A stretch of 64,000 bases of DNA from Candidatus Desulfofervidaceae bacterium (GCA_027038965.1 JALWFG010000014.1:20334-84333), one strand, 5' to 3'. Shown: positions 18,109 to 26,633, counted from the stretch's first letter. Notes: generated by a model from the sequence alone, not told the origin. Numbers and translations are program-made.

Positions 18109-19413
18109 ATGGATTTACTAAAGACAATTTTAAACAGTATTACCGAAGGAGTTTTTACTGTAGATACAGATTTTAACATTACCTTTTTAAATCAGGCAGC
18201 GGAGCGGATAACAGGTTTTAGCCAAGAGATGGCAGTTGGAAAGAAATGTTTTGATATCTTTCGGGCCAATATCTGTCATGGCGAATGTGCTTTGATGAAA
18301 AGCATCTATTCAGGTGAAAGTATTGTAGAGTTGCCTATCACAATTTTGACGAAAGATAACCGAAGAATTCCGGTTAACATTAGCACGGCCGTACTGAGAA
18401 ACGACAAAGGGGAAATAGTAGGAGGTGTGGAGACTTTTAGAGACCTATCTTCTATTGAAGCACTTAAGAAGGAGATTACAAAGAGTTACAGTTTTGAAGA
18501 TATCATAAGCAAAAATAACCGAATGAGAAAGATTCTTGAAACACTGCCCCAAATAGCCGAAAGTGATACTACAGTACTTATTCAGGGGCCAAGCGGTTCT
18601 GGCAAGGGCTTATTGGCTAGGGTTATTCACAATATCAGCTTTCGCAAGCAGAAACCATACGTAATTGTTAATTGTGCTGCCTTTCCTGTAACCCTTTTAG
18701 AATCAGAACTGTTTGGGTATGTGAAAGGGGCCTTTACTGGGGCATATAAAGATAAGCCAGGACGCTTTGCAGTTGCAAATGGGGGAACTATTCTTTTGGA
18801 TGAAATTAACGATATGCCCTTGGAAGTTCAAGTAAAATTGCTTAGAGTAATTGAAGAAAAGGAATATGAACCTTTGGGTAGCACTTCCCCTCAGAAGGTA
18901 GATGTTCGTATTATAGCTACTTCCAATCAGGATTTGGCCACCTTGGTAAAAAAGGGTCTTTTTAGAGAAGACCTTTATTACAGGTTAAATATAATAAAGG
19001 TAGAACTTCCTCCTCTTTCCCAAAGACAGGAGGATATTCCTTTGTTGATAGAGCATTTTATCAATAAATTTAATCTCAAAATGGGGAAAAGGGTTATCGG
19101 GGTTTCTCCTGAAGTAATGGAATTACTTATGAAGTACGATTTCCCAGGCAATGTTAGAGAGCTTGAAAATATCATCGAACATGCATTTGTATTATGTCAG
19201 GGACAGATAATAGGGGTTTCTTGTTTGCCTGAGCAAATTTTTAAGAAAATACGGCCTAATTTACCTTCAAGATCCCTATTTGAGATCCAAGAGATTAACC
19301 TTATCAAAAAAACTTTAGAAAAATACGCCGGCCACCGAGGTAAAACAGCGGCGGCTCTAGGTATTGATAGGACCACCCTATGGCGAAAAATGAAAAAATA
19401 TAAAATCGCTTAA
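18109..19413 (+). CDS. Sigma-54-dependent transcriptional activator with PAS domain
   Basis: A bacterial enhancer-binding protein of 434 aa. A PAS sensor (about 1-115) contains a cysteine group C47, C56, C60 (CFDIFRANICHGEC). The AAA+ domain (about 134-360) has Walker A GPSGSGKG at 160-167, the sigma-54 contact loop GAFTGA at 207-212 and Walker B ILLDEI at 228-233. A Fis-type helix-turn-helix ends the protein (GKTAAALGIDRTTLWRKMKK). There is no receiver domain, so the signal probably enters through the PAS domain, perhaps a redox or metal cue read by the cysteines. No ribosome site precedes the ATG, and a weak -10 (TATGGA) lies 6 nt before it. It most likely drives the divergent HdrD/TmcB-like gene. 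Confidence 0.92.
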   Translation: MDLLKTILNSITEGVFTVDTDFNITFLNQAAERITGFSQEMAVGKKCFDIFRANICHGECALMKSIYSGESIVELPITILTKDNRRIPVNISTAVLRNDKGEIVGGVETFRDLSSIEALKKEITKSYSFEDIISKNNRMRKILETLPQIAESDTTVLIQGPSGSGKGLLARVIHNISFRKQKPYVIVNCAAFPVTLLESELFGYVKGAFTGAYKDKPGRFAVANGGTILLDEINDMPLEVQVKLLRVIEEKEYEPLGSTSPQKVDVRIIATSNQDLATLVKKGLFREDLYYRLNIIKVELPPLSQRQEDIPLLIEHFINKFNLKMGKRVIGVSPEVMELLMKYDFPGNVRELENIIEHAFVLCQGQIIGVSCLPEQIFKKIRPNLPSRSLFEIQEINLIKKTLEKYAGHRGKTAAALGIDRTTLWRKMKKYKIA

Positions 19414-19439
19414 TCAAAATTCTTAAATTTGGAGTCCTT

Positions 19440-19465
19440 GTTCTGCACTCCTAGGGGTGTAAAAC
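19440..19465. repeat. Degenerate copy of a dispersed 26-bp palindrome
   Basis: GTTCTGCACTCC followed by TAGGGGTGTAAAAC resembles the perfect palindrome at 55584-55609 with a few mismatches. It lies just after the sigma-54 activator and could act as its transcription end. Confidence 0.5.
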
Positions 19466-19521
19466 AAAATTTTTATCACAATTATCATCAGAAAGTTATT
19501 TGACCCTTACCTTAAAATGGG

Positions 19522-19553
19522 CTAAAATATGTTCACCTGCAAGGGAGCATTAC
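19522..19553 (+). repeat. Repeat family copy A, before toxin-antitoxin genes
   Basis: The copy begins CTAAAATATGTTCACC and ends GGGAGCATTAC. Related copies occur at 26734-26766 and 62420-62450. Copies A and C each lie shortly before an antitoxin start codon. Confidence 0.6.
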
Positions 19554-19570
19554 AGGGTTTGGAGGGTATT

Positions 19571-19792
19571 ATGCAAAGGGAGCAAACCGTAGAAAAGATA
19601 GATCTTGAACTTTTACCTGAGGAGGCAAGAAAAGAATTAATAGATTTTTATGAATCTCTGGTTGAAAAGTATGGTATTATTAAACAAGAAAAGCAGTCTA
19701 AAATTGAAGCTCTGTCCAGGTTTGCAGGTATTTTAAAATTGCCTATAGATCCACTTAAATATCAAAAAACGATGCGGGATGAATGGGATTAA
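19571..19792 (+). CDS. Putative antitoxin of a PIN-type pair
   Basis: A 73-aa charged protein (MQREQTVEKIDLELLPEEA...). Its sequence resembles small antitoxins with an N-terminal DNA-binding segment and a helical toxin-binding tail (RFAGILKLPIDPLKYQKTMRDEW), but no named family is certain. The start at 19571 has a GGAGGG site; an upstream in-frame ATG at 19529 lies inside repeat copy A and is unlikely. It is directly linked to the PIN-domain gene that follows, which is the main support for an antitoxin role. Confidence 0.65.
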   Translation: MQREQTVEKIDLELLPEEARKELIDFYESLVEKYGIIKQEKQSKIEALSRFAGILKLPIDPLKYQKTMRDEWD

Positions 19793-19796
19793 AAAG

Positions 19797-20189
19797 ATGG
19801 CTCAAGTGTTTATGGATACAAACGCCATTCTCTACTATCTTGGAGATAAAAGTATCGCTTCTGTCAAGGCAGAATTTGTCATATCGTTCATAACAGAAAT
19901 AGAAGTGCTTTCTTATCCTAATTTAACTAAGCAGGAAGAAGGAAAAATTGGGGAATTCTTGAAAAATGTCTATATAGTAAACGTAAATAAGGATATTAAG
20001 AATCTTACTATCAATTTTAGAAAATGTTATGGTTTGAAACTTCCGGATGCAATGATTTGTGCCAGTGCCTGTTTTCTTAAATTACCTTTGATAACTAATG
20101 ATAAGCAGATGTTTAGAGTTTCGGAATGTTCTATTTTTACTTATAACGAGTTTAAAGAGAGTTACACCTTATATAAAAACACATCTTGA
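19797..20189 (+). CDS. PIN-domain toxin (VapC-like)
   Basis: A PIN-fold ribonuclease of about 130 aa. Acidic active-site residues occur in the expected order: MDTNAILYYLGD near the start, the glutamate of SFITEIEVLSYP, and the aspartates of LKLPDAMICASACFLKLPLITNDKQMF. An ATG at 19779 overlapping the antitoxin gene by 14 nt is an alternative start. VapC toxins cut tRNA or rRNA; the target here is unknown. Confidence 0.8.
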   Translation: MAQVFMDTNAILYYLGDKSIASVKAEFVISFITEIEVLSYPNLTKQEEGKIGEFLKNVYIVNVNKDIKNLTINFRKCYGLKLPDAMICASACFLKLPLITNDKQMFRVSECSIFTYNEFKESYTLYKNTS

Positions 20190-20219
20190 AGCCTGGAGGA
20201 AGCTACCTACATAAGGCGG

Positions 20220-20366
20220 ATGAAGGCGGTGCTTAGTGGGGAGCCAAATTTGGTGTATTTTGTGTGTGGTCCGATAAACAGCGGAAATACGGCCCTTCTT
20301 ATGAAGGTATTTGAGGAGCTTCCTGAGAATCATATGTGCCATTTAGCCACTTACACTTCCCGCTAA
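20220..20366 (+). pseudogene. Remnant of an archaeal-type AAA ATPase gene
   Basis: A 48-codon frame beginning MKAVLSGEPNLVYFVCGPIN resembles the N-terminus of archaeal-type (PF01637-like) ATPases, such as the intact gene at 51736. The P-loop reads GPINSGNT, with asparagine in place of the catalytic lysine. The frame stops soon after the first helix, and its end overlaps the 3' end of mqnA on the other strand. It is probably a decayed fragment left by an earlier mobile or accessory gene. Confidence 0.5.
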
Positions 20367-21163
20367 AACTGAACCCCAGGGGCAAAAATAAGGTCTTGAT
20401 TCTTTTGAGTAAGCTGAAGGAATTTTTGAAGTCCTTTTAGATGTAATGGGCTCAAATCATAATTTAAATTTTTCCAATACTCAAAAAGGTCAATTCCCTC
20501 TCTTTGATGCATCTTAGCTAGTTTGCCTAAATGGAATTTCCCCCATTTTTTGGATTCCAAGAGCAAGCCATAGAGCCTTTTAAGGCTATCATCCTGCCAG
20601 GCCCGTTTTCTTACTGCAAAAAGTCCAAAGACAAAAGGGAGGTCAGTCCACGCTTGCCACATTTCTGCCAGGTCGTATTGATAGGGATATAACCTTTTGG
20701 CCTTGAGTTTGAGAGCGGCATCTCCAATGGCCAATCCGGCGATACCCTGACCGTTTAGCTGTATCAATTCCCCTGTTTGATAAATGGGTTCAATACCAAA
20801 GCATTCTTTGAGGATTAACTTTAAAAGGGCAGATGAGGTGGCTGAGTGTGAGGTCAAAAAAATGGTTTTGCGATGAAGTTTTTCAATCGGTAGGCGGCTA
20901 AAGAGCATTACGCTTTGCACCTTTCCTGTGGCAGAGATGGAAAGCTGTGGGAGTAAAAATACCTCATTTTTGAGCTCTAAATAGGCAATAGAGGAAATGG
21001 GGGCAAGGTCCACTCGACCTTTTTTGAGGAAATCGTTCATTTGGGCCGGAACACCCGTAACCAATTTAAAGGGAACCTCTTGGGAGACAATTCCCCTTTC
21101 CAAGGCGTAATAAACAGGCACGCAGTTTAAAAAGGGGAATTTCCCTAGTCTTATTCTATCCAA
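20363..21163 (-). CDS. mqnA: Chorismate dehydratase (futalosine pathway)
   Basis: MqnA removes water from chorismate to give 3-enolpyruvyl-benzoate, the first step of futalosine-type menaquinone synthesis. It has a periplasmic-binding-protein-like fold. The start RIRLGKFPFLNCVPVYYAL and the segment GRVDLAPISSIAYL are typical. 266 aa, close to the family length. The start is TTG overlapping the end of the deaminase gene, so it is coupled. It is the last gene of a four-enzyme operon. Confidence 0.9.
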   Translation of the reverse strand: MDRIRLGKFPFLNCVPVYYALERGIVSQEVPFKLVTGVPAQMNDFLKKGRVDLAPISSIAYLELKNEVFLLPQLSISATGKVQSVMLFSRLPIEKLHRKTIFLTSHSATSSALLKLILKECFGIEPIYQTGELIQLNGQGIAGLAIGDAALKLKAKRLYPYQYDLAEMWQAWTDLPFVFGLFAVRKRAWQDDSLKRLYGLLLESKKWGKFHLGKLAKMHQREGIDLFEYWKNLNYDLSPLHLKGLQKFLQLTQKNQDLIFAPGVQF

Positions 21164-22371
21164 TTCAGTTTCTCCTGGGCACCTGTATAAATCACGGCTT
21201 CAGCCAATTCTCTACAAGCTGTGTTTGGGTCTAAGGGCAAGAAAATTAACCTGGCCCGAGCACCTGGAAACATTGTTCCAAAGATATGACCCTGGCCTAA
21301 GGCCATACTTGCCCGCCAGGTGGCCATTTCTAACAGTTCGCTGGGGCTAAAAATCCCTTTCTTTAAGGCAAAGGCCATTTCTTTAAACAAATTTAAATCT
21401 TGATTACTGGCTAGACTGTCTGTCCCAAGGCAGACCAAAAGCCCGCTCCCTTTTAACAGTTTCCATGGTGCCTGATGGAGCTGGAGATAGTAATTGCTCC
21501 TTGGACAGAGGCAAATCTTAACCCCAAAACGCTGAAGAATTTTCACCTCCTCTTTATTTACCTCTACACAGTGGACACAAAGGGTATTAGGCCCTAAAAG
21601 TCCCAGTTCTGCCAAATATGGTATTGGCCTCTTTTGGGGAGGTTTAAAGTTATCTGGCAAAAGCCCCTTTTCTTCTAAAAGTTCCTTTAAGGCCCCTTTT
21701 CCTTCCAATAAAAATTTGCATTCGTCTTCACTTTCGGCCACATGAATGGCAAAGACTTGTTTGCGCTTCAAGGCAATCTCTTTTATCTTTGGCAAAAAAT
21801 CAGGATGAACGCTGTAAGGGGCATGGGCGGCAGGATGGATTACATGATAGATGGGAGCCGATAGCTCAGAAGACGGATTTTCTTCTAAAAGTCCTTTAAA
21901 GAGAGGCCATCTCTGGTTTGCTACTTCCCTTTTGAGCCCTAAAAATTCATAGAAGGTGATTTCGTCTATTTGTTTCTTAGAATTTACAACCGGGAAATTT
22001 TTAACGTTGCCCACAAGCCCGGTGCCTGCCTGTTTGAGCATTTGATGGGCGTTTTTTTCTGCCTCTTCTATCTGCCTATCCGTGAGGTTTTGCTTTTTCT
22101 CAATGACTGTCTTTAGCCAAGTGACAAAATCCTTAGCAGGCAGAGAAGTAAGGGAAGGAATTTCCAAATGGGCATGGGCATTTATTAAGGCAGGCATTAT
22201 CACTCCATTCCCGTGATCTATTACCCTGCCTTTAATGCCTTTTTCTTTCAGGTCTTCATAGGTACCTGTCCTGAGTATTCTCCCTTCAGAAAGGGCCACG
22301 GCCCCATTTTCTATAGGTGGCCGCACAATTGGCAGAATCCATTTGGCCCGGTGGATTTCACACCCATTCAT
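21151..22371 (-). CDS. mqnX: Amidohydrolase, probable aminofutalosine deaminase
   Basis: A 406-aa member of the metal-dependent amidohydrolase/ATZ-TRZ family. Metal-binding motifs are NAHAHLE (about 64-70), HVAESEDE, LCVHCVEV and CLGTDSLAS. In organisms where MqnB does not act on aminofutalosine directly, this deaminase converts 6-amino-6-deoxyfutalosine to futalosine. Its position between mqnC and mqnA, overlapping mqnC by 14 nt, makes this role likely. mqnB and mqnD are not in the window. Confidence 0.82.
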   Translation of the reverse strand: MNGCEIHRAKWILPIVRPPIENGAVALSEGRILRTGTYEDLKEKGIKGRVIDHGNGVIMPALINAHAHLEIPSLTSLPAKDFVTWLKTVIEKKQNLTDRQIEEAEKNAHQMLKQAGTGLVGNVKNFPVVNSKKQIDEITFYEFLGLKREVANQRWPLFKGLLEENPSSELSAPIYHVIHPAAHAPYSVHPDFLPKIKEIALKRKQVFAIHVAESEDECKFLLEGKGALKELLEEKGLLPDNFKPPQKRPIPYLAELGLLGPNTLCVHCVEVNKEEVKILQRFGVKICLCPRSNYYLQLHQAPWKLLKGSGLLVCLGTDSLASNQDLNLFKEMAFALKKGIFSPSELLEMATWRASMALGQGHIFGTMFPGARARLIFLPLDPNTACRELAEAVIYTGAQEKLNWIE

Positions 22372-23410
22372 ATAGCATATTCCTCCTTTGAGGCCTAAAT
22401 CCAGCTTCTTTGATGAGGTGGCACATTTCTTTTTCTTCCATCCGAAACCGCACTCCAGTGGCCGCCACTACATTTTCTTCAATCATAAGGCTTCCCATAT
22501 CATTGGCCCCAAAAAGGAGGCTGAGTTGTCCAATTTTTGGTCCTTGAGTAACCCATGAGGCCTGAATATTGGGTATATTATCAAGCACAATCCGAGCAAT
22601 AGCCAAGGTTTTTAGATATTCGTAAGCACCTGCTGCTTGAAGCTGGTTTAAGGCCGTATTTTTCGGCTGAAAAGGCCACATGATAAAGGCCGTGAATCCT
22701 CCTGTTTTATCTTGGAGTTTTCTTATTTTAAGCATGTGTTCTATGCGTTCTTCATAGGTCTCTATGTGCCCAAACATCATTGTGGCCGTAGTTTTAAGAC
22801 CAAGCCGGTGAGCAGTTTCCATTACCCTAAGCCAGGTAGCGCTATCACATTTTCTTGGAGAAAGGATTTTCCTAACCCTGTCAACCAAGATTTCAGCCCC
22901 TCCTCCTGGAATGGAATTGAGTCCAGCGGCTATGAGTCTCTTGAGGGTTTCTTCAATGCTGAGCCCAGACTGCTTGGCGATATGGGCTATCTCAGGTGCC
23001 GAAAGCCCATGAATCCAAATTTGGGGATATTTGCCTTTTATCCAACCCAGAAGTTCTTCATATTCTTTAATAGTCCAATCAGGGTGCAGTCCCCCTTGAA
23101 GCAAGATTTGAATGCCTCCAAGTTGGATAGTTTCCTCTATCTTTTGGGCTAGCGCTTCTTTGCTTAAGACATAGGCCTCTTTGTGTCCTTTGGGCCTCCA
23201 GAAGGCGCAAAACTTACAGCCTGAAATGCAAATGTTGGAATAATTGATGTTGCGATCAACAATGTAGGTAACCACCGGCTCTGGGTGCAAACGCCATCTG
23301 ATTCTATCTGCCAGATAACCAAGAGAATGCAAATCCCAATTAAAGAGGCAAAGGGCCTCTTCTTTGTTTAGGCGTTTTCCATTTAATATCTTTTCTTTGA
23401 TCTTTTTCAT
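22358..23410 (-). CDS. mqnC: Cyclic dehypoxanthinyl futalosine synthase
   Basis: A radical SAM enzyme that cyclises dehypoxanthine futalosine. The Cx3Cx2C cluster motif is CISGCKFCAFWR (residues about 60-71). QGGLHPDWTIKEYEELL and SIPGGGAEIL are family signatures. About 350 aa. Its ATG lies 2 nt after the mqnE stop. Paralogy with mqnE is visible along the whole length; the order mqnE-mqnC and the FWRPKGH motif favour the MqnC assignment. Confidence 0.9.
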   Translation of the reverse strand: MKKIKEKILNGKRLNKEEALCLFNWDLHSLGYLADRIRWRLHPEPVVTYIVDRNINYSNICISGCKFCAFWRPKGHKEAYVLSKEALAQKIEETIQLGGIQILLQGGLHPDWTIKEYEELLGWIKGKYPQIWIHGLSAPEIAHIAKQSGLSIEETLKRLIAAGLNSIPGGGAEILVDRVRKILSPRKCDSATWLRVMETAHRLGLKTTATMMFGHIETYEERIEHMLKIRKLQDKTGGFTAFIMWPFQPKNTALNQLQAAGAYEYLKTLAIARIVLDNIPNIQASWVTQGPKIGQLSLLFGANDMGSLMIEENVVAATGVRFRMEEKEMCHLIKEAGFRPQRRNMLYEWV

Positions 23411-23412
23411 CA

Positions 23413-24498
23413 CTAGTTTCCTTCAATGGTTCTGAATAGGCCATCCCTTTCAACGGGTTTAAAGCCGGCCTCTTTAATTAGAGAAATAATTTCTTTTCGG
23501 CTCATGCCCTTAGGAGAACTGGCCTTGGCCATATGGGTAATCTTTTCTTCTATAATAGTGCCATCAATATCATCTGCGCCAAAATGGAGGGCAATTTGGG
23601 CCAGCTTGGGGCCCAGCATGATCCAATATGCCTTGATGTGGGGGATGTTATCAAGCATAAGCCTGGAGACCGCTATTGTCTTTAAATCATCTATGGCTGT
23701 AGGTCCTGACAAGTGAGAGAGCCTGGTGTTTTTGGGATGAAAAGAAAGGGGAATAAAGCATAAAAAACCGCCAGTTTCATCTTGGGCTTCTCTCAAGGCA
23801 ATCAAATGTTCAAGCCTTTCTTCAATGGTTTCAATATGGCCATAAAGCATAGTGCAATTTGTAGGAATTCCCAATCGATGGGCCAATTTGGCAATCGAGA
23901 GCCATCTTTGAGCCGAAAGCTTTTTGGGACAAATCTCTTGCCGCACCCTTTGAGAGAAAATTTCAGCCCCTCCTCCAGGAAGCATTTGAAGCCCAGCATC
24001 TTTTAAAATCTGCAAAACCTCTTCTTCTGTTTTGCCTGAAATTTTAGCAAAATGGGCAATTTCTGTAACGGTATAGGCCTTGATGACGGCTTGAGGCCTC
24101 AATGCTCTGACTATCTTTATAATCTCAAGATAATAATCAAATGGTAAATCTGGATGAACACTCCCTACAATGTGAACTTCGGTAATGGGTTCATGCAGAC
24201 GTTCTTCAATAAGACGTCTGATTTCATCAAGGCTTAGAGTAAAACCTTGGCCTTTAGGCCTTCCAAAGGCACAAAATTTACATAGATTAAGGCATTCATT
24301 GCTATAATTTAGGTGCTGGTTATAAACAAAAAAGGTCTTCTGGTCATGAAGGCGCTGTCGTTTCAGATGGGCCAAATAGCCTGTGGCCAGAAGAGGGGCT
24401 TTATAAAGTCTTAAACCATCTTCAAGGCCTAGCCTTTCATCTCTCATAACCTTTTTCTCAATATCCTCTAATCCAGACCTTTTTATCAACTCTCTCAT
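23413..24498 (-). CDS. mqnE: Aminodeoxyfutalosine synthase
   Basis: A radical SAM enzyme that joins 3-enolpyruvyl-benzoate with SAM to form aminodeoxyfutalosine. The cluster motif is CLNLCKFCAFGRPKGQ, followed by EVHIVGSVHPDLPFDYYLEI and MLPGGGAEIFSQRVR, all typical for MqnE. The ATG at 24498 follows AAGGGGG. An upstream in-frame codon at 24525 would overlap the TetR gene. About 361 aa. Confidence 0.9.
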   Translation of the reverse strand: MRELIKRSGLEDIEKKVMRDERLGLEDGLRLYKAPLLATGYLAHLKRQRLHDQKTFFVYNQHLNYSNECLNLCKFCAFGRPKGQGFTLSLDEIRRLIEERLHEPITEVHIVGSVHPDLPFDYYLEIIKIVRALRPQAVIKAYTVTEIAHFAKISGKTEEEVLQILKDAGLQMLPGGGAEIFSQRVRQEICPKKLSAQRWLSIAKLAHRLGIPTNCTMLYGHIETIEERLEHLIALREAQDETGGFLCFIPLSFHPKNTRLSHLSGPTAIDDLKTIAVSRLMLDNIPHIKAYWIMLGPKLAQIALHFGADDIDGTIIEEKITHMAKASSPKGMSRKEIISLIKEAGFKPVERDGLFRTIEGN

Positions 24499-24508
24499 TA
24501 ATTCCCCC

Positions 24509-25165
24509 TTACCTTTCAGAGGCAAAGTGATTGTTTGCCAATCCTCTTTTCACAAAAATAAGCCAGTTATCAATGATTTCATCCAGTTTCTTTTCATCTG
24601 CCTGATGGATGCCTATGCTGTCTAAATAGGGCAACACATAGGCCTGAAGTAAGCGATCCATCATGGCGTCTAGCATAAAGGCTGCCATTTCTAAGTCAAT
24701 ATCCTCTTTTATTTCTCCCTTTTTTTGGGCCTCTTCAAGTAAAGGAAAAAGATATTCCCGCGAGTAGAACCGGACGGCTTGGATAAACCTTTCCCTACCT
24801 GGGACCTTTTCCTCAAAAAGGATTTTTAGATATATATGGTAAATAAATGGATGTTTTTTAATAAATTCTATACCTGCCTTTATAGAGGTCTTTAATTTAT
24901 CAAAAAAGGGCCCCTGAGTGGTTTCAATGGGTTTTAAAACCTGCTTTGCCAGCTTGATACCGTAAGAAAAGACATATCCAAAAAGGTGTTCTTTATTACG
25001 GAAATATTGGTAAATAGATCCTTTAGCAATTCCAAGCCTTTCTACAATACGGTTAATACTGGCCCGATGGTACCCTGCTTGGGCAAATTCTTCACTGGCC
25101 GCTTCAAGCAGCCTTTGCTGTTTGGTAGAAGGGAGAGCTAAAAATGTTTTCTGTGGCTGAAACAT
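24509..25165 (-). CDS. TetR-family transcriptional regulator
   Basis: A TetR/AcrR regulator of about 218 aa. The N-terminal helix-turn-helix lies at about 17-60 (LLEAASEEFAQAGYHRASINRIVERLGIAKGSIYQYFRNKEHLF, read in two adjacent parts), followed by a helical ligand domain. Its gene leads the mqnE-mqnC-mqnX-mqnA operon, 10 nt before mqnE, so it may control menaquinone synthesis. A perfect palindrome overlaps its own start, indicating autoregulation. The first residues are uncertain: ATG at 25165, or GTG at 25174, which would sit 6 nt after a good -10. Confidence 0.88.
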   Translation of the reverse strand: MFQPQKTFLALPSTKQQRLLEAASEEFAQAGYHRASINRIVERLGIAKGSIYQYFRNKEHLFGYVFSYGIKLAKQVLKPIETTQGPFFDKLKTSIKAGIEFIKKHPFIYHIYLKILFEEKVPGRERFIQAVRFYSREYLFPLLEEAQKKGEIKEDIDLEMAAFMLDAMMDRLLQAYVLPYLDSIGIHQADEKKLDEIIDNWLIFVKRGLANNHFASER

Positions 25166-25166
25166 A

Positions 25167-25208
25167 ATGACCACTTGGTCATCATAATAGATAATTTAAA
25201 AAAGTCAA
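25167..25208 (-). promoter_or_regulatory. Promoter and operator of the TetR-mqn operon
   Basis: On the minus strand there is TTGACT (25203-25208), a 16-nt spacer and TATGAT (25181-25186). The perfect 7+2+7 palindrome ATGACCACTTGGTCAT (25167-25182) overlaps the -10 edge and the predicted start site, a typical position for a TetR self-repression operator. Confidence 0.7.
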
Positions 25209-25220
25209 GAAGTTAGTTGT

Positions 25221-25233
25221 GTCCTGCACCCCA
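25221..25233. repeat. Half-copy of the dispersed 26-bp palindrome
   Basis: GTCCTGCACCCCA matches one arm of the perfect palindrome at 55584-55609. It lies about 145 bp before a tetranucleotide tract. Confidence 0.4.
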
Positions 25234-25377
25234 CAGCGCAGTATTTAAAGTTTGACTTTTTTAAAATGTTCTGCTAATTAAAATAAAGATGTGCTACAAC
25301 TAATAGTTAAATTGAAGGATAATGAATTAGATAATGGGTTATATAGCCACGAAGCGAATTTATTGGCATAAATTCTG

Positions 25378-25473
25378 CACTCACTCACTCACTCACTCAC
25401 TCACTCACTCACTCACTCACTCACTCACTCACTCACTCACTCACTCACTCACTCACTCACTCACTCACTCACT
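25378..25473. repeat. Tetranucleotide microsatellite (CACT)24
   Basis: An uninterrupted CACT tract of 96 nt (24 units) lies 82 nt before the histidine kinase start. The tract is open in every frame of the + strand, but an in-frame stop (TAG) just before the kinase ATG prevents simple fusion. The most likely effect of length change is on promoter or leader spacing. The rest of 25183-25555 holds the TetR promoter, a half-palindrome and an AT-rich spacer. Confidence 0.95.
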
Positions 25474-25555
25474 AGTAAAGAGTCTTTAAGTTATCATATC
25501 TTTCATTTCCTTTCTTCTACTATCCCACTTAACCTGTCTTTAGGAGGTAAATTTT

Positions 25556-26632
25556 ATGGAAATTAGTTTTGCTGAAAAAGTTCAGATCTTGAAGCTAGCA
25601 CTGAGTTTCCTTAATGAGGATGTAATTATTACTGACATAGATGGAAATGTTAAATACATCAATAAGGGCAGTTTAGTAATTAACCCTGAAGAAAGATTGT
25701 TTAATATATTTGATTTTTTAGATTCCAATGACCAAAAAGAAATCAAGCAAGCCCTTGTAAAACATCAGGAGTGGTGTGGTGAGGTTTTTGTTAAATCTCA
25801 AGATAAAGAAAGGAGTAAAAAGTTTCTTAAAGCTATATCTGTAGCAGTGGATGATGGCAGGACATTCTGTTACCTTTTTGTGTTTTCTGATACCTGTTTT
25901 AATTCTGGTCTCCAAAAGAAGTTGCAACAAGCGTCAAAGATGGTTTCCCTTGGAAGTATTGCTGCAGGGGTTATACATGATTTGAATAATCTTCTTTCTC
26001 CTATTTTGGCCTATTCCGAGATTCTTCTTCAGGAAATTTCTTCTGAAGACCTTATTTATAAAAGGTTGAAAATAATCAATGAGGCGGCTTATCAGGCAAG
26101 AGAATTAATCACTCAGCTTCTGTCCTTCACTCGCTCCAAGGGATTTTCGTTTATTCCTCTTCAATTGAGTCAAGTAGTTATAAAGGCCTTTAACTTTATC
26201 AGAAATTTCATTTCCCCTCAAATTGAAATGGACCTCAGTCTGAATAGTAGAGGTTTTATTATGGCCGATCCTATCCAAATTTATCAAATTTTGATTAATT
26301 TGTGTCTTAATGCATCTGAGGCCATAAAAGATAAAGGGAAAATCCGGGTTGAGGTTGAAGATATGGATTTAAAAGAAAAAGATGGAGTTAGCAAATATAT
26401 AAAACTTGCTGTGAGCGATACAGGAATGGGTATGGATGAGCAGATTCGAGAAAACATATTTTCTCCTTTTTTTACTACTAAAGAGCATGGTATAGGATTG
26501 GGATTATTCGTGGTATATGAAATTGTGAAAATGCTTGGAGGTAAGATTACTACTTACAGCAAGTTAGGTCAGGGAACAACTTTTGATATTTTACTCCCAA
26601 GGGTAGATAAAAACCTTTCAATTCCAAAATAA
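25556..26632 (+). CDS. PAS-domain sensor histidine kinase, cytoplasmic
   Basis: A 358-aa soluble histidine kinase. An N-terminal PAS-like domain (about 10-115) precedes the HisKA dimerisation domain with phospho-acceptor H141 in GVIHDLNNLLSPI (NtrB-like H box). The HATPase domain has the N box INLCLNASEAI, the G1 box VSDTGMGMD and the G2 box GIGLGLFVVYEI. There is no transmembrane segment and no cognate response regulator nearby. The start ATG has TAGGAGGT upstream. A 24-unit tetranucleotide repeat precedes it, which suggests phase-variable expression. Confidence 0.9.
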   Translation: MEISFAEKVQILKLALSFLNEDVIITDIDGNVKYINKGSLVINPEERLFNIFDFLDSNDQKEIKQALVKHQEWCGEVFVKSQDKERSKKFLKAISVAVDDGRTFCYLFVFSDTCFNSGLQKKLQQASKMVSLGSIAAGVIHDLNNLLSPILAYSEILLQEISSEDLIYKRLKIINEAAYQARELITQLLSFTRSKGFSFIPLQLSQVVIKAFNFIRNFISPQIEMDLSLNSRGFIMADPIQIYQILINLCLNASEAIKDKGKIRVEVEDMDLKEKDGVSKYIKLAVSDTGMGMDEQIRENIFSPFFTTKEHGIGLGLFVVYEIVKMLGGKITTYSKLGQGTTFDILLPRVDKNLSIPK

Positions 26633-26633
26633 G

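Noticed and set aside
22712..23152. 146-codon + strand open frame inside mqnC
   Set aside because: Antisense to a clear radical SAM enzyme; the composition is that of a shadow frame.
25378..25473. Possible CRISPR array
   Set aside because: The repeats are 4 bp long with no spacers; it is a simple microsatellite.
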